DNA of 64,000 nucleotides from Massilia sp. erpn. Lineage in GTDB: Bacteria; Pseudomonadota; Gammaproteobacteria; Burkholderiales; Burkholderiaceae_D. The DNA lies in assembly GCF_024400215.1 (NCBI RefSeq), contig NZ_CP053748.1:2914001-2978000 (forward strand), written 5' to 3'. The position numbers were made by a program, and so were the translations under genes. Of the stretch, positions 1-9,772 are shown in pieces (position 1 is the stretch's first letter; every line of letters starts with the position of its first letter). The notes under the pieces were generated by a model. The model was not told the DNA's origin and searched no databases. It saw only the letters and a program-made list of their open reading frames with translations.

Positions 1-789
1 ATCTGGCGTTCCACGCTGGACGGCGAAGTGCGCCTGAACAGCTTCCGCGCGCTGGAAAATTATCCGCTGTTCGTCTCGGCCGCGCTGTCCAAGGACGAGG
101 TGCTGGAGCACTGGCGGCGCGACACCTTCCTGCATACGCTGGGCGTGGGCATGCTGGCCGTGCTGCTGGGCTTCTTCGGCCAGCGCCTGGTGCGCCAGAT
201 CCATCTGCGCCTGCAGGCCGAGCAGGAGCTGCTGCAGGCGCGCGACGCACTGGAAAGCCTGAACCGCCAGCTCGAAAAGATGGCCTTGCAGGATGGCTTG
301 ACTGGCCTGGCGAACCGGCGCCAGTTCGACGTCACGCTCGGCAATGAGTTCAGCCGCGCCGTGCGCCAGGGCAGCGAGCTGGCCTTCATCATGATCGACG
401 TCGACTACTTCAAGCAGTACAACGATCTGCAGGGCCACAGCGCCGGCGACGATTGCCTGCGCGCGCTGAGCCGCAGCATCCGCATGCAGACGCCCAAGCG
501 CCCAGGCGACCTGGCCGCGCGCTACGGCGGCGAGGAAATCGGCGTGCTGCTGCCGAATACCGACGCCGAAGGCGCGCGCGCCGTGGCGGAGCGCATCCGC
601 GCCGCCGTCGAGGCGCTGCAGATTCCCCATCCGGGCAGCCTGTTCCAGGTGGTGACGGTGAGCGCCGGCGTTGCCGCCCTCAAACCGCAGCGCGGCGTGG
701 ACCAGGCCAGCGCCCTGATCGAAGCGGCCGACCGCGCCCTGTACGCCGCCAAATCCGCCGGCCGCAACCGCATCGGTAGCGCCGCTTAA
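1..789 (+). CDS. Membrane diguanylate cyclase, GGDEF domain (5' end missing)
   Basis: The reading frame is open from the first base, so the gene starts upstream of the window; 262 codons are visible. The visible part begins with the tail of an extracytoplasmic sensor region, followed by a membrane segment near residues 40-60, a short coiled-coil linker and a GGDEF domain that would make c-di-GMP from two GTP. The active-site loop reads GGEEI (bases 526-540) where GGDEF or GGEEF is usual. The product-inhibition I-site RPGD (499-510) is present exactly five residues upstream. Metal-binding Asp is seen in the IMIDVDYFK stretch. The family call is secure; catalytic activity is likely but not certain because of the Ile in the loop. 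Confidence 0.9.
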   Translation: MWRSTLDGEVRLNSFRALENYPLFVSAALSKDEVLEHWRRDTFLHTLGVGMLAVLLGFFGQRLVRQIHLRLQAEQELLQARDALESLNRQLEKMALQDGLTGLANRRQFDVTLGNEFSRAVRQGSELAFIMIDVDYFKQYNDLQGHSAGDDCLRALSRSIRMQTPKRPGDLAARYGGEEIGVLLPNTDAEGARAVAERIRAAVEALQIPHPGSLFQVVTVSAGVAALKPQRGVDQASALIEAADRALYAAKSAGRNRIGSAA

Positions 790-907
790 TTCGTCGCTTT
801 CCCGCCGCGCCGCATCGTCCGCCTTTCTTGGCGGGCGCTTTGGTGCTACATTTTTCTCTTTGCAGGCATGCAGGCTTTCTTTCATCTTGCTATGAGGGGG
901 ACGGAAA

Positions 908-2719
908 ATGCGGCTGAGCGATTTCGGTATCCGGCAAAAACTCTATTTCGGCTTCGGCGCCATCGTGCTGATCCTGGCGCTGCTGCTGGGCAGCGCCTAC
1001 ACCAATCTATCGCGCCTGGACGAGGCCAACGGTTGGAATAACCATACCCACGAAGTCATCGCGGAAACCCAATTTCTGCTTGAAAGCCTGCTGAATATGG
1101 AAACCGGCGAACGCGGCTTCGCGCTCACCGGCGACGAGGCCTCGCTGGCGCCGCTGGGCGCCGGCCAGAGCGCCTTTAAAACCCATCTCGCCAAAACGCG
1201 CTCGCTGACCGCCGACAATCCGCAGCAGCAGGAACGTCTGGCGCGGCTGGAACAGGCGCAGGCGGAATGGTTCGCCAATGCCGTGCAGCCGGTGCTGAAG
1301 CTGCGCCGCGCCGCTGCCGACCAGGCGGGCCTGGATGCCGTGCTGGCGTTCGAGAAGGCGGGCAAGGGCCGTGCCGGCATGGATGGCATGCGCGCCCTGC
1401 TGAACGATATCGGCGGCGCCGAACAAAGCCTGCTGGAACAGCGCGGCCGCGATGCGCTGGCCCTGCAGCGCCTGACCAACAATACCTTGCTGTTCGGCGG
1501 CTTGCTGGCAGTCGGCCTGGCCATGCTGCTGGCGCGCATGCTGAGCCGCGCCATCGTGCCACCGCTGGAGCAGGCGGTGGCGATTGCGCGCCAGGTGGCC
1601 GCGGGTGATTTGAGCGGCACCATCCGCGCCGAGTCGCGCGATGAAACGGGGCAGATGATGCAGGCCCTGGCCGATATGAAGCAAAGCTTGCTGAATATCG
1701 TCGGCGAGGTGCGCAAAGGTACCGACACCATCGCCACCGCCACCGGCGAAATCGCGCGCGGCAACCAGGACCTGTCGGCGCGCACCGAGCAGCAAGCCAG
1801 TTCGCTGGAGGAAACCGCCTCCTCGATGGAGGAGCTGACCGGCACCGTGCGCCAGAACGCCGACAACGCGCGCGCCGCCAACCAGCTGGCCTCCGCCGCA
1901 TCCGACGTGGCGCGCAAGGGCGGCGCGGTGGTGAGCCAGGTGGTGGGCACCATGGATGCGATCAAGGCCTCTTCCAGCAATGTGGTGGACATCATCGGCG
2001 TGATCGACAGCATCGCTTTCCAGACCAATATCCTGGCGCTCAACGCGGCGGTGGAAGCGGCGCGCGCCGGCGAGCAGGGCCGGGGTTTTGCGGTGGTGGC
2101 GACCGAGGTGCGCAATCTGGCGCAGCGCTCGGCCACGGCAGCCAAGGAGATCAAGGCACTGATCGACGATTCGGTGAACAAGGTGGAGGATGGCAGCCGT
2201 CTGGTGAACCAGGCCGGCGAAACGATGGCGGAGCTGGTGGCCAGCGTGGAGCGGGTCACAACCATCATCGAGGACATCGCCAGCGCCAGCAGCCAGCAGA
2301 TCGGCGGCATCGAACAGATCAACGCCGCCATCACGCAGATGGATACGGTGACGCAGCAGAATGCGGCGCTGGTGGAGCAGGCGGCGGCCGCGGCGGAAGC
2401 CCTGCAGGAGCAGGCTTCCAATCAATCGCAGGTGGTCAGCGTGTTCCGTCTCGATGAGGCCATGATGGCGCATGCCGCCGTGCACCGGCCTGCCGCGCCG
2501 CGTCCTTCAGCTGCGCTTGCCGGGCGCAGCGTCCCGGCGCGCAAGGCGCTGGCGGGAGCAAGCGCCCGCCATGCCGGCGGCGCATCCACGCTGGCGGCAC
2601 GGGTGGCAACGGCAGCGCGTAGCGCGCCGGTTCGCCGCGCCGCGCATCCCGAAGCCGAGGTGCGCGGCAGGACTGCCGCAGCCAGCAAGCCCTCAGCCGA
2701 CGACTGGGAAGAGTTCTGA
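908..2719 (+). CDS. Methyl-accepting chemotaxis protein, CHASE3-type sensor, C-terminal DWEEF
   Basis: This is a 603-residue chemoreceptor. It has an N-terminal membrane segment (about residues 12-32) and a four-helix periplasmic region of CHASE3 type, recognised by a [16 protein letters not shown] stretch near residue 60. A second membrane segment lies near 195-212, followed by HAMP and a long cytoplasmic signalling hairpin with the conserved [20 protein letters not shown] tip. A 90-residue Ala/Pro/Arg-rich flexible tail ends in DWEEF, which resembles the NWETF-type pentapeptide that tethers CheR/CheB. It should therefore relay an unknown ligand to CheA and be adaptation-competent. A strong GGGGGA ribosome site precedes the ATG. 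No che genes lie nearby, so this is an orphan receptor gene. Confidence 0.93.
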   Translation: MRLSDFGIRQKLYFGFGAIVLILALLLGSAYTNLSRLDEANGWNNHTHEVIAETQFLLESLLNMETGERGFALTGDEASLAPLGAGQSAFKTHLAKTRSLTADNPQQQERLARLEQAQAEWFANAVQPVLKLRRAAADQAGLDAVLAFEKAGKGRAGMDGMRALLNDIGGAEQSLLEQRGRDALALQRLTNNTLLFGGLLAVGLAMLLARMLSRAIVPPLEQAVAIARQVAAGDLSGTIRAESRDETGQMMQALADMKQSLLNIVGEVRKGTDTIATATGEIARGNQDLSARTEQQASSLEETASSMEELTGTVRQNADNARAANQLASAASDVARKGGAVVSQVVGTMDAIKASSSNVVDIIGVIDSIAFQTNILALNAAVEAARAGEQGRGFAVVATEVRNLAQRSATAAKEIKALIDDSVNKVEDGSRLVNQAGETMAELVASVERVTTIIEDIASASSQQIGGIEQINAAITQMDTVTQQNAALVEQAAAAAEALQEQASNQSQVVSVFRLDEAMMAHAAVHRPAAPRPSAALAGRSVPARKALAGASARHAGGASTLAARVATAARSAPVRRAAHPEAEVRGRTAAASKPSADDWEEF

Positions 2720-2798
2720 GCAGTGCGCACCAAGGCGCTCGATAGCCGCTCCAGTCATCAAGATAAGGGAACTATTCTCGCAATATAAAGGCAATATC

Positions 2799-2885
2799 AT
2801 GAGCTTAAGCAAAAGCCCTGTATGGATGAGGCGGGAGAATCAAGGCTGCCTCTTTTATATACAGGATTTTGCATATAATGATTAA
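2799..2885 (+). CDS. Possible 28-residue leader peptide overlapping the toxin start
   Basis: A short frame begins at an ATG preceded by AAAGG at a good distance (7 nt). It runs 28 codons and ends at a TAA that overlaps the ATG of the following toxin gene as ATGATTAA. Such an arrangement would couple toxin translation to leader translation. The sequence also carries one half (2817-2823) of an inverted repeat whose other half is 2859-2865. There is no homology evidence, and the frame may be fortuitous. Confidence 0.25.
   Translation: MSLSKSPVWMRRENQGCLFYIQDFAYND
2817..2865. promoter_or_regulatory. Inverted repeat CCTGTAT...ATACAGG upstream of the toxin-antitoxin genes
   Basis: Seven-base arms at 2817-2823 and 2859-2865 are perfect inverted repeats separated by 35 bp in a visibly AT-richer stretch. 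TA antitoxins usually repress their own promoter by binding such half-sites. A TATAAT at 2874-2879 overlaps the toxin start codon (2878), so a promoter using it would start inside the toxin gene and could serve the antitoxin alone. No good -35 is visible. Operator function is inferred from position only. Confidence 0.3.
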
Positions 2886-3210
2886 GCCTATCGAGTTCTG
2901 CGGCCATTCTCTGACAGAGCTGCAAGCCTTCCCGCCGAGCGCCAGGCGCGAAGCGGGGCAGCAGCTATTTCGCGTGCAGTCCGGCGTCGAGCCGAATGAC
3001 TGGAAACCCATGCCAACGGTGGGGACTGGCGTTGTTGAAATTCGCATACGGGATGCTGCCGGCGCATTCCGCGTTCTTTATATTGCCAAATTCGCTGAGG
3101 CTATTTATGTGCTGCACTGTTTTCAAAAGAAGACTGCGCGTACCCGCAGGCTTGACTTGGAACTGGCGGCCAGGCGCTATGCTGAACTTTTAAGGGAGCT
3201 GGGCAAATGA
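2878..3210 (+). CDS. HigB/Gp49-like toxin of a type II toxin-antitoxin system
   Basis: This 110-residue protein has the RelE/HigB fold pattern of the phage-derived Gp49-like family (PF05973 type): a WKPMPTVG start to the beta sheet, then EIRIRD, FRVLYIAKF, YVLHCFQKKT and a C-terminal helix. Members cleave mRNA at the ribosome. An upstream TTG at 2869 is an alternative start, but the ATG at 2878 starts the conserved region and overlaps the stop of a possible leader peptide. The downstream antitoxin gene overlaps it by 4 nt, so the two are co-translated. Toxin-first order is typical of higBA. The pair sits between a chemoreceptor and rng in an AT-richer patch, which suggests acquisition. Confidence 0.85.
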   Translation: MIKPIEFCGHSLTELQAFPPSARREAGQQLFRVQSGVEPNDWKPMPTVGTGVVEIRIRDAAGAFRVLYIAKFAEAIYVLHCFQKKTARTRRLDLELAARRYAELLRELGK

Positions 3211-3497
3211 AACATGGGAACCGGTTTGCCAATGTGTGGGATGCGATCGAGGATGACCCGGAGCAGGCGGAAAACATGAAGCTGCGTTCGCAGCTGATGC
3301 TGGAGTTGAGCGAGTATATTCGCCTCCATACCATGCCCCAATCGGAAGCAGCGGCGTTGTTTGGCGTGACGCAGCCGCGCATCTCGGACCTGATGCGCGG
3401 CAAGATCAACCTATTTGGCTTGGATGCCTTGGTGAATATGGCGGCTGCCGCAGGTTTGCACCTTGAGCTGCGCGTGCAGGAGCCGGTGGTGAAGTAG
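3207..3497 (+). CDS. HigA-like XRE-family antitoxin
   Basis: This 96-residue protein has a central helix-turn-helix (about residues 38-70; SEAAALFGVTQPRISDLM segment) of the XRE/HTH_37 class. It starts at the ATG overlapping the toxin stop as ATGA. It would bind and neutralise the upstream HigB-like toxin and repress the operon. Its stop lies 12 bp from the convergent rng stop, leaving no room for a separate terminator. Assignment rests on the HTH and on the paired arrangement. Confidence 0.87.
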   Translation: MKHGNRFANVWDAIEDDPEQAENMKLRSQLMLELSEYIRLHTMPQSEAAALFGVTQPRISDLMRGKINLFGLDALVNMAAAAGLHLELRVQEPVVK

Positions 3498-3509
3498 CCG
3501 CAGCCGGCC

Positions 3510-4973
3510 TCACATCAGAATGACGTCGTACTGTTCCTGGTGGTAGGCGGTTTCGACTTGCAGCGAAATCTTCTTGCCGATGAAGTCGCCTAGCATGGCC
3601 AGGTGCTGCGATTCCTCTTCGAGGAACATATCGACCACTTCCTGCGAGGCGAGGATGCGGAATTCGCGCGGGTTGAACTGTTTCGCTTCGCGCAGCAGTT
3701 CGCGCAGGATTTCGTAGCAGATGGTACGCGAGGTCTTGACCTGGCCTTTGCCGGTGCAGGCGGGGCAGGGTTCGCACAGGATATGGGCCAGCGATTCACG
3801 CGTGCGCTTGCGCGTCATCTCGACCAGGCCGAGGGCCGAGAAGCCGCTGATCGAGACTTTGGTGCGGTCGCGCGACAGGGCTTTCTTCAATTCGGCCAGC
3901 ACGGCGTTGCGGTGCTCGGCGTTCTCCATATCGATGAAGTCGAGGATGATGATGCCGCCCAGATTGCGCAGGCGCAGCTGGCGCGCGATGGCATGCGCCG
4001 CTTCCAGATTGGTCTTGAAGATGGTGTCGGCGAAATTGCGCCCGCCCACATAGCCGCCGGTGTTGACGTCGATGGTGGTCATGGCCTCGGTCTGGTCGAC
4101 GATCAGATAGCCGCCCGATTTCAGGTCGACGCGGCGGCCCAGGGCGCGCTGGATTTCCTCTTCCACGCCGTACAGGTCGAACAGGGGGCGCTCGCCGGTG
4201 TAGTGCTGCAGGCGCGGCAGCACGCTGGGCGTATAGGTGGCGCCGAATTCGGACAGGGCCAGGTAGTTTTCGCGCGAGTCGACCTGGATGGTCGCGGTCT
4301 CGTCGTGCACGAAGTCGCGCAGCACGCGCTGGGCCAGGTTCAAGTCCTGGTGCAGCAGGCTGGTGGGCGGACGGGTGCGCGCGCCGTGCGTGATGGCGGC
4401 CCAGGTCTTGCGCAGGTATTCGATGTCGGCCTGCAGGTCGGTGTCGCTGGCGTCTTCGGCCTGGGTGCGCACGATGTAGCCGCCTTTTTCCTCGGCCGGC
4501 ACCAGGCTTTGCATGCGCGCGCGCAGGGACTCGCGTTCGGCCTCCTTCTCGATCTTCTGCGAGATGCCGATGTGCGAATCCTGCGGTAGATACACCAGCA
4601 TGCGGCCGGCGATCGAGATCTGGGTCGAGAGGCGCGCGCCCTTGGTGCCGATGGGGTCCTTGATGACCTGCACCGTCAGCACCTGGCCGTCGTACAGCAG
4701 TTTTTCGATCGGCGTGGGCGCGGCGTTCTGGCCGTCGTGCGGACGGGCTTCCCAGATGTCGGCCACGTGCAGGAAGGCGGCGCGTTCCAGGCCGATGTCG
4801 ATAAAGGCCGACTGCATCCCCGGCAGCACGCGCACCACCTTGCCGGAATAGACGTTGCCGGCCAGGCCGCGCGTCAGGGTGCGTTCGATATGCAGTTCCT
4901 GCACGGCGCCCTGCAGGATCAGGGCAACCCGCGTTTCCTGCGGCGTGATATTGATGAGGATGTCTTCAGTCAT
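3510..4973 (-). CDS. rng: Ribonuclease G
   Basis: This 487-residue protein is an RNase E/G-family endoribonuclease that matures the 5' end of 16S rRNA and degrades mRNA. An S1 RNA-binding domain lies at about residues 35-125, followed by the RNase H-like/DNase I-like catalytic core. Two catalytic Asp motifs are visible, TTIDVNTG and ILDFIDM, and then a zinc-link CPxC (CEPCPACTGKG). The length fits RNase G rather than the longer RNase E, with no C-terminal scaffold. It is the last gene of the housekeeping run, 8 bp behind maf. Confidence 0.96.
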   Translation of the reverse strand: MTEDILINITPQETRVALILQGAVQELHIERTLTRGLAGNVYSGKVVRVLPGMQSAFIDIGLERAAFLHVADIWEARPHDGQNAAPTPIEKLLYDGQVLTVQVIKDPIGTKGARLSTQISIAGRMLVYLPQDSHIGISQKIEKEAERESLRARMQSLVPAEEKGGYIVRTQAEDASDTDLQADIEYLRKTWAAITHGARTRPPTSLLHQDLNLAQRVLRDFVHDETATIQVDSRENYLALSEFGATYTPSVLPRLQHYTGERPLFDLYGVEEEIQRALGRRVDLKSGGYLIVDQTEAMTTIDVNTGGYVGGRNFADTIFKTNLEAAHAIARQLRLRNLGGIIILDFIDMENAEHRNAVLAELKKALSRDRTKVSISGFSALGLVEMTRKRTRESLAHILCEPCPACTGKGQVKTSRTICYEILRELLREAKQFNPREFRILASQEVVDMFLEEESQHLAMLGDFIGKKISLQVETAYHQEQYDVILM

Positions 4974-4981
4974 GGGCGCCT

Positions 4982-5602
4982 TCAGGGCAGGGGCAGGCCG
5001 GCCTGGCGCAGCAGCTGCGCCGTTTCAAACAGGGGCAGGCCCATGATGCCGGAATGGCTGCCTTCGATATGTTCAACAAATAGTGCGGCCAAGCCCTGGA
5101 TGCCATAGGCGCCGGCCTTGTCGTAAGGTTCGCTGGTGGCGCAGTAGGCCTGGATCGAGGCCGGCGAGAGCGCGCCGAAGCGCACGTCCGAGACCTGGGT
5201 GATCTGGCCGGCGAAATCGCGGTGGCGCACAGCCACCGCCGTCAGCACCTGGTGGGTGCGGCCGGAGAGCTGCTGCAGCATGGCGATGGCTTCGGCCGTG
5301 TTGGCCGGCTTGCCGAGGATGGCGCCGTCGATGGAGACGGTGGTGTCGGCCGACAGTACCGGGCGGTGCACCAGATGGCGGCGCTGCACCAGGTTCCAGG
5401 CGAAATCGGCTTTTTCCATGGCGACCCGGCCCACATAGGCATAGGCGTCCTCGCCAGGGGTCACTGCCTCGGTCACGTCGGCGCCGCGCGGGCCGTCGCT
5501 GCGCAGCAGCAGCAGCTCGAAGTCCACGCCGATCTGGCGCAGCAGTTCGCGCCGGCGCGGGCTTTTGGAAGCGAGATAGATTTTCTTGTCGACCGGTTTC
5601 AT
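4982..5602 (-). CDS. maf: Maf-like nucleoside triphosphate pyrophosphatase (dTTP/UTP type)
   Basis: This 206-residue Maf protein hydrolyses dTTP, UTP or modified nucleotides to monophosphates and prevents their incorporation. The diagnostic N-terminal phosphate-binding stretch [10 protein letters not shown] (residues 13-22), the [10 protein letters not shown] acidic motif and the C-terminal [18 protein letters not shown] region are all present; the last fits the YhdE subtype. It lies between rlmH (19 bp) and rng (8 bp) in the same direction, an arrangement common in Burkholderiales. Confidence 0.94.
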   Translation of the reverse strand: MKPVDKKIYLASKSPRRRELLRQIGVDFELLLLRSDGPRGADVTEAVTPGEDAYAYVGRVAMEKADFAWNLVQRRHLVHRPVLSADTTVSIDGAILGKPANTAEAIAMLQQLSGRTHQVLTAVAVRHRDFAGQITQVSDVRFGALSPASIQAYCATSEPYDKAGAYGIQGLAALFVEHIEGSHSGIMGLPLFETAQLLRQAGLPLP

Positions 5603-5621
5603 CGGAGTCTTTTTATTCGAA

Positions 5622-6092
5622 TTACACGCGATGATACGGGTGATTCTGCGTAATTGTCCACGCCCGATACAGCTGTTCGGCCAGCATCACGCGCACCATG
5701 CCATGCGGCAGGGTCATGCTGGAGATGCGGATCAGGCCTTCGGCCCTGGCTTTCAATTCAGGATCGAGGCCGTCGGCGCCGCCGATCAGGAAGGCGGTAT
5801 CGCGCCCATCCTGCTGCCACTGCTGCAATTGCTGCGACAGGCCGACGCTGGTCAGGTCCTTGCCGCGTTCATCGAGCGCGATGATGCGCACCGATTTCGG
5901 CAAGGCCGCCTCGATGCGCTCGCGTTCCAGCGCCATGGCCGTGGCGGCCGTCTTGCTGCCGGAACGTTCGACCGGCTTGATTTCCTTGAGCACGATGCGC
6001 AGCTCGGGCGGCATGCGCTTCGTGTACTCGGCAAAACCGCTTTCGATCCAGGCCGGCATTTTGTGGCCGACCGCGGCGATAATCAGCTGCAC
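5622..6092 (-). CDS. rlmH: 23S rRNA (pseudouridine1915-N3)-methyltransferase RlmH
   Basis: This is a 156-residue SPOUT-class methyltransferase that uses SAM to methylate pseudouridine 1915 of 23S rRNA on the assembled 70S ribosome. The trefoil-knot SAM site is visible as FLIGGADG and LAEQLYRAW, with the conserved C-terminal HPYHR. The length matches the family. It starts 3 bp after rsfS, and rsfS-rlmH adjacency is a widely conserved ribosome-maturation pair. Confidence 0.96.
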   Translation of the reverse strand: MQLIIAAVGHKMPAWIESGFAEYTKRMPPELRIVLKEIKPVERSGSKTAATAMALERERIEAALPKSVRIIALDERGKDLTSVGLSQQLQQWQQDGRDTAFLIGGADGLDPELKARAEGLIRISSMTLPHGMVRVMLAEQLYRAWTITQNHPYHRV

Positions 6093-6095
6093 GCC

Positions 6096-6812
6096 TTACT
6101 CGGCTGCCGGCTTTTTGATGCGCTTGATGACGGTCTTGACCGGCGCCTCGGCGGCCTTGGCGGCGGATTTGGCCTTGGCTTCCTTGGCGGCCTTGGCCGA
6201 TGCCACGGAAGTCTTGGACGCGGCAACCTTCACCTTCTTGCCTTCCGGCGCCTCGACGGCCGGCGTAGCTTTCTTCGCGGCTTTCTTGGCGGCGGCGCCG
6301 GCAGCGGCGGCGGCCTTCACGGTGCCAGGCTTGCGCGCTGGCGCGGCCTTCTTCTCCACCACGGCTTCGGCCGACTTGGTGGCTTTGGAAGCGGCCAGGT
6401 GGCCCGATTTCTTTTTCGGTGCGGCTTCGGCTTCGCTGGCGGCCTTGCCTTCGGCCGAGGACTTGCGCTTGGCGGCGCCCAGCTTGACCGGTTTCTCGCC
6501 CCAGATTTCTTCCAGACGGTAGTAGGCGCGGATCGGCGCCTGCATGATGTGGACGATCATATCGCCCAGGTCGACCAGCACCCATTCACCAGTGTCTTCA
6601 CCCTCGACGCCGATCACGTCGCCGCCGGCTTCCTTGACCTTGTCGCGCACCGATGCCGCCAGCGCCTTGGTCTGGCGGTTGGACGTACCGGAGGCGATGC
6701 AGATGCGGTCGAACAGGCTGGTGAGACCCGTCGTATCGAACATGACGATGTCCTGGGCTTTCACGTCTTCCAGAGCATCAACGACGGTGGTTTGCAGTTT
6801 TTTGATATCCAT
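6096..6812 (-). CDS. rsfS: Ribosomal silencing factor RsfS with Lys/Ala-rich C-terminal tail
   Basis: The first about 115 residues are a normal RsfS/Iojap domain, with a SLFDRICIASGTSNRQ stretch and GEDTGEWVLVDLGD, that binds ribosomal protein uL14 and blocks subunit joining in stationary phase. The remaining about 120 residues are unusual: a low-complexity Lys/Ala tail with repeated AAKKA- and AEAKA-like units resembling the histone H1-like tails of Burkholderiales proteins. Most RsfS proteins end near residue 105-130. The tail could bind rRNA or DNA; that is inference. It abuts nadD directly (no gap) and rlmH (3 bp). Confidence 0.93.
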   Translation of the reverse strand: MDIKKLQTTVVDALEDVKAQDIVMFDTTGLTSLFDRICIASGTSNRQTKALAASVRDKVKEAGGDVIGVEGEDTGEWVLVDLGDMIVHIMQAPIRAYYRLEEIWGEKPVKLGAAKRKSSAEGKAASEAEAAPKKKSGHLAASKATKSAEAVVEKKAAPARKPGTVKAAAAAGAAAKKAAKKATPAVEAPEGKKVKVAASKTSVASAKAAKEAKAKSAAKAAEAPVKTVIKRIKKPAAE

Positions 6813-7460
6813 TTAATTCTTATAAAGATTATGTTGTTCAATATAGTCTAGCACTACCGGCGGGATAAGCGAGGCCGCCCTCTCCCCCCGTTGTAATGCA
6901 GCACGAATGCCTGTGGCCGAGACATCCTCGGCCAGATCGGCGGCCAGACAAGTCAGGCCGGCCGCTGCGCCGCGCAGCCGGGAAGGGCTGGCCAGGCGGC
7001 GCTGGAATTGCTCTGCGACGGCGGTCGGCACGCTGGCATCGTCCAGCGCAAAGCCGGGCCGCGCCGCCACGCAGAAGTGGGCCAGTTCAAACAGGGTTGG
7101 CCATTCCTGCCAGCTGTCCAGGTTTTGCAGCTGGTCCGCTCCCATCAGGAAGCATAGCGACACGTCGGCGCCGACTTCGGCCCGGATCGCGCGCAGGGTG
7201 TCGATGGTATACGTCGCCTTGCCACGGGTGATTTCCTGGCGGTCGATGACCACCGGGAAGGGCAGTCCGGCAAACGCCAGTGCCACCATTTCCGCCCGCT
7301 GTTCCGGCGTCGCCTGCAGCGTCGCCTTCTGGTAGGGCAGGGTGGGGATCACGCGCAGCTGGTCGGCGCCCAGCAGCTGCATGAAATGGGTGCCGAGGGC
7401 CAGATGGCCCTTGTGCACCGGATCGAATGTGCCTCCCAGCAGGGCGATGCAGGTCTTCAC
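6813..7460 (-). CDS. nadD: Nicotinate-nucleotide adenylyltransferase
   Basis: This 215-residue enzyme adenylates nicotinate mononucleotide to deamido-NAD in NAD synthesis. The nucleotidyltransferase signature [11 protein letters not shown] is at residues 9-19. The MGADQLQNL substrate stretch and a C-terminal VSATGIR (the family's ISSTxIR motif) are present. The start overlaps the hemF stop by 4 nt and the stop abuts rsfS, so these three are translationally linked. Confidence 0.95.
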   Translation of the reverse strand: MKTCIALLGGTFDPVHKGHLALGTHFMQLLGADQLRVIPTLPYQKATLQATPEQRAEMVALAFAGLPFPVVIDRQEITRGKATYTIDTLRAIRAEVGADVSLCFLMGADQLQNLDSWQEWPTLFELAHFCVAARPGFALDDASVPTAVAEQFQRRLASPSRLRGAAAGLTCLAADLAEDVSATGIRAALQRGERAASLIPPVVLDYIEQHNLYKN

Positions 7461-8380
7461 TCAGCCAGCCAGTCGCGGTGCGGCAGGAAGTCGGTGTACA
7501 GCGCCGCCTCCGGCGAGCCGTCCGCCGGATGCCAGTCGTAGCGCCATTGCGCCACCGGCGGCATCGACATCAGGATCGCTTCGGTGCGCCCGCCCGACTG
7601 CAGGCCGAACAGGGTGCCGCGGTCGAACACCAGATTGAATTCGACGTAGCGGCCGCGCCGGTAAGCCTGGAAATCGCGTTCGCGTTCGCCATAAGGCTGG
7701 TCCTTGCGCGCCGCCAGCACCGGCAGGTAGGCATTCAGGAAGGCGTCGCCCACGCTGCGCACCATGGCGAAGCTCTGCTCGAAACCGAGTTCGTTGAAGT
7801 CGTCGAAGAAGATGCCGCCCACGCCGCGCGCTTCCTTGCGGTGCTTGAGGTAGAAGTAATCGTCGCACCACTTCTTGAAGCGCGGATAGAGCGTGTCGCC
7901 GAAAGGCGCCAGCGCGTCATGGCAGGTCTGGTGGAAGTGGCGCGCATCGCCGGCATCGCCGTAGAAGGGCGTCAGGTCCATGCCGCCGCCGAACCACCAT
8001 ACCGGCTTGCCTTCGGTGGTGCTGGTGGTGAAGAAGCGTACATTGAAGTGCACCGTCGGCGCATACGGATTGCGCGGATGCAGCACCAGCGACACGCCCA
8101 TCGCTTCCCAGGCGCGCCCGTTCAGTTCCGGCCTATGCGCGGCGGCCGACGGCGGCAGCTTCTCGCCCATCACATGGGAGAAATTGCAGCCGCCGCGTTC
8201 CAGCACATGGCCTTCCTCGATCAGGCGCGTGATGCCGCCGCCGCCTTCCTCGCGCTGCCACTCGTCGCGCAGGAAGGGGCGGCCGTCGGCCTGCTCCAGG
8301 CCTTGCACGATGCGTTCTTGCAGATCCAGCAGATAGGCCTTGACGGCGGCGGGGGAGGGCATGGCGGCAGCTGTGTTCAT
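7457..8380 (-). CDS. hemF: Oxygen-dependent coproporphyrinogen-III oxidase
   Basis: This 307-residue HemF converts coproporphyrinogen III to protoporphyrinogen IX by two O2-dependent decarboxylations. Conserved blocks are clear: [36 protein letters not shown], and the C-terminal [11 protein letters not shown] followed by a W-Y-D-W-H region. The length is normal for bacterial HemF. It lies 59 bp downstream of purD and overlaps nadD by 4 nt. The presence of HemF implies aerobic heme synthesis. Confidence 0.96.
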   Translation of the reverse strand: MNTAAAMPSPAAVKAYLLDLQERIVQGLEQADGRPFLRDEWQREEGGGGITRLIEEGHVLERGGCNFSHVMGEKLPPSAAAHRPELNGRAWEAMGVSLVLHPRNPYAPTVHFNVRFFTTSTTEGKPVWWFGGGMDLTPFYGDAGDARHFHQTCHDALAPFGDTLYPRFKKWCDDYFYLKHRKEARGVGGIFFDDFNELGFEQSFAMVRSVGDAFLNAYLPVLAARKDQPYGERERDFQAYRRGRYVEFNLVFDRGTLFGLQSGGRTEAILMSMPPVAQWRYDWHPADGSPEAALYTDFLPHRDWLAE

Positions 8381-8439
8381 TTTTCTTTTGCTTTTTCCGG
8401 GTGGGTAGGCCGGGCGTTTGCGCCCGGCCGGGCATGCGC

Positions 8440-9708
8440 TTAGTGCTTCAGGCCGCGCCAGCCGATATCGCGGCGGAACTGCATGCCGTCAAAGTGGATC
8501 TTGTCGGCCACTTCGTAAGCCTGCTTCTGCGCCATCTTGACGTTGTCGCCCAGGCCGACCACGCACAGCACGCGGCCGCCGCTGGTCACGAGCTTGCCGT
8601 CCACTTCGGCGGTGCCGGCGTGGAAGGTCACGGCTTCGGCGCTTTCGGCCGGAATGCCGTTGATGGCGTCGCCCTTGGCCGGATTGTCCGGATAGCCGGC
8701 GGCGGCCAGCACCACGCCCACTGCGGTGCGGCGGTCCCATTCCAGTTCCACGGCGTCCAGCGTGCCGTTGACGGCGTGCTCCATCACGCCCAGCAGGTCG
8801 GTCTTCAGGCGCGACATGATGGGCTGGGTTTCCGGGTCGCCCATGCGGCAGTTGAATTCCAGGGTTTTCGGATTGCCGGCGGCGTCGATCATCAGGCCCG
8901 CGTACAGGAAGCCGGTGAAGACGATGCCGTCCTTGGCCATGCCCTGGATGGTCGGGTTGATGATCTCGCGCATCACGCGCGCATGCATGGCCGGGGTCAC
9001 GATCGGAGCGGGCGAGTAGGCGCCCATGCCGCCGGTGTTCGGACCCTGGTCGTTGTCCTGCAGGCGCTTGTGGTCCTGGCTGGTGGCCAGCGGCAGCACG
9101 TTTTTGCCGTCGCACATGACGATGAAGGAGGCTTCTTCGCCGGCCAGGAATTCCTCGATGACGATGCGCGCGCCGGCGTCGCCGAAGCGGTTATCGGCCA
9201 GCATATGGTCGACCGCCTGGTGCGCTTCGTCCAAGGTCATGGCCACCACCACACCCTTGCCGGCGGCCAGGCCGTCGGCCTTGATGACGATGGGCGCGCC
9301 CTTGGCGTCGATATAGGCGTGGGCCGGCGCCAGCTCGGAGAAGGTCTGGTATTCGGCGGTCGGGATGCCGTGGCGCTGCATGAAGGCCTTGGCGAAGTCC
9401 TTGGAGGACTCCAGCTGGGCCGCTTCCTTCGTCGGGCCGAACACTTTCAGGCCGCGCGCGCGGAACAGGTTGACGATGCCGCCGGCCAGCGGGGTTTCCG
9501 GGCCGACCACGGTCAGGCCGATATGCTCCTGCTCGACGAAATCGGCTAGCGCGTGCAGATCGGTGATGGGGACGTTCTGCAGGCGCGCATCGCGCGCCGT
9601 GCCGCCGTTGCCGGGCGCGACGTAGACCATCTGTACGCGCTCGGATTGGGCCAGTTTCCAGGCCAGTGCATGTTCGCGGCCACCGGAGCCGACTACCAGA
9701 ATTTTCAT
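8440..9708 (-). CDS. purD: Phosphoribosylamine-glycine ligase
   Basis: This 422-residue GAR synthetase joins 5-phosphoribosylamine and glycine using ATP in purine synthesis. The N-terminal [13 protein letters not shown] block, the ATP-grasp core ([14 protein letters not shown]), [12 protein letters not shown] and the metal-binding [10 protein letters not shown] region are all present. The length is normal. The 64 bp gap to yebC contains a GCGGCC...GGCCGC hairpin. A stable GC hairpin (8408-8429) follows the stop but has no U-tract on this strand. Confidence 0.97.
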   Translation of the reverse strand: MKILVVGSGGREHALAWKLAQSERVQMVYVAPGNGGTARDARLQNVPITDLHALADFVEQEHIGLTVVGPETPLAGGIVNLFRARGLKVFGPTKEAAQLESSKDFAKAFMQRHGIPTAEYQTFSELAPAHAYIDAKGAPIVIKADGLAAGKGVVVAMTLDEAHQAVDHMLADNRFGDAGARIVIEEFLAGEEASFIVMCDGKNVLPLATSQDHKRLQDNDQGPNTGGMGAYSPAPIVTPAMHARVMREIINPTIQGMAKDGIVFTGFLYAGLMIDAAGNPKTLEFNCRMGDPETQPIMSRLKTDLLGVMEHAVNGTLDAVELEWDRRTAVGVVLAAAGYPDNPAKGDAINGIPAESAEAVTFHAGTAEVDGKLVTSGGRVLCVVGLGDNVKMAQKQAYEVADKIHFDGMQFRRDIGWRGLKH

Positions 9709-9772
9709 AAGGACCGTTCGTTCGTTTGCTAAGAGCGGAAGAGCGGCCCTGCGGCCGCGGGTGGGGTGCGGA

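Noticed and set aside
2472..2885. 137-codon plus-strand frame running from inside the chemoreceptor gene to the toxin start
   Set aside because: Most of it overlaps the chemoreceptor in another frame with no coding character; only the last 28 codons have their own ribosome site and are listed separately.
8408..8429. GC hairpin after purD as an intrinsic terminator
   Set aside because: The 9-bp stem is perfect, but the minus strand has no U-tract after it; the T-rich run lies on the other strand. hemF is close behind and probably co-transcribed.
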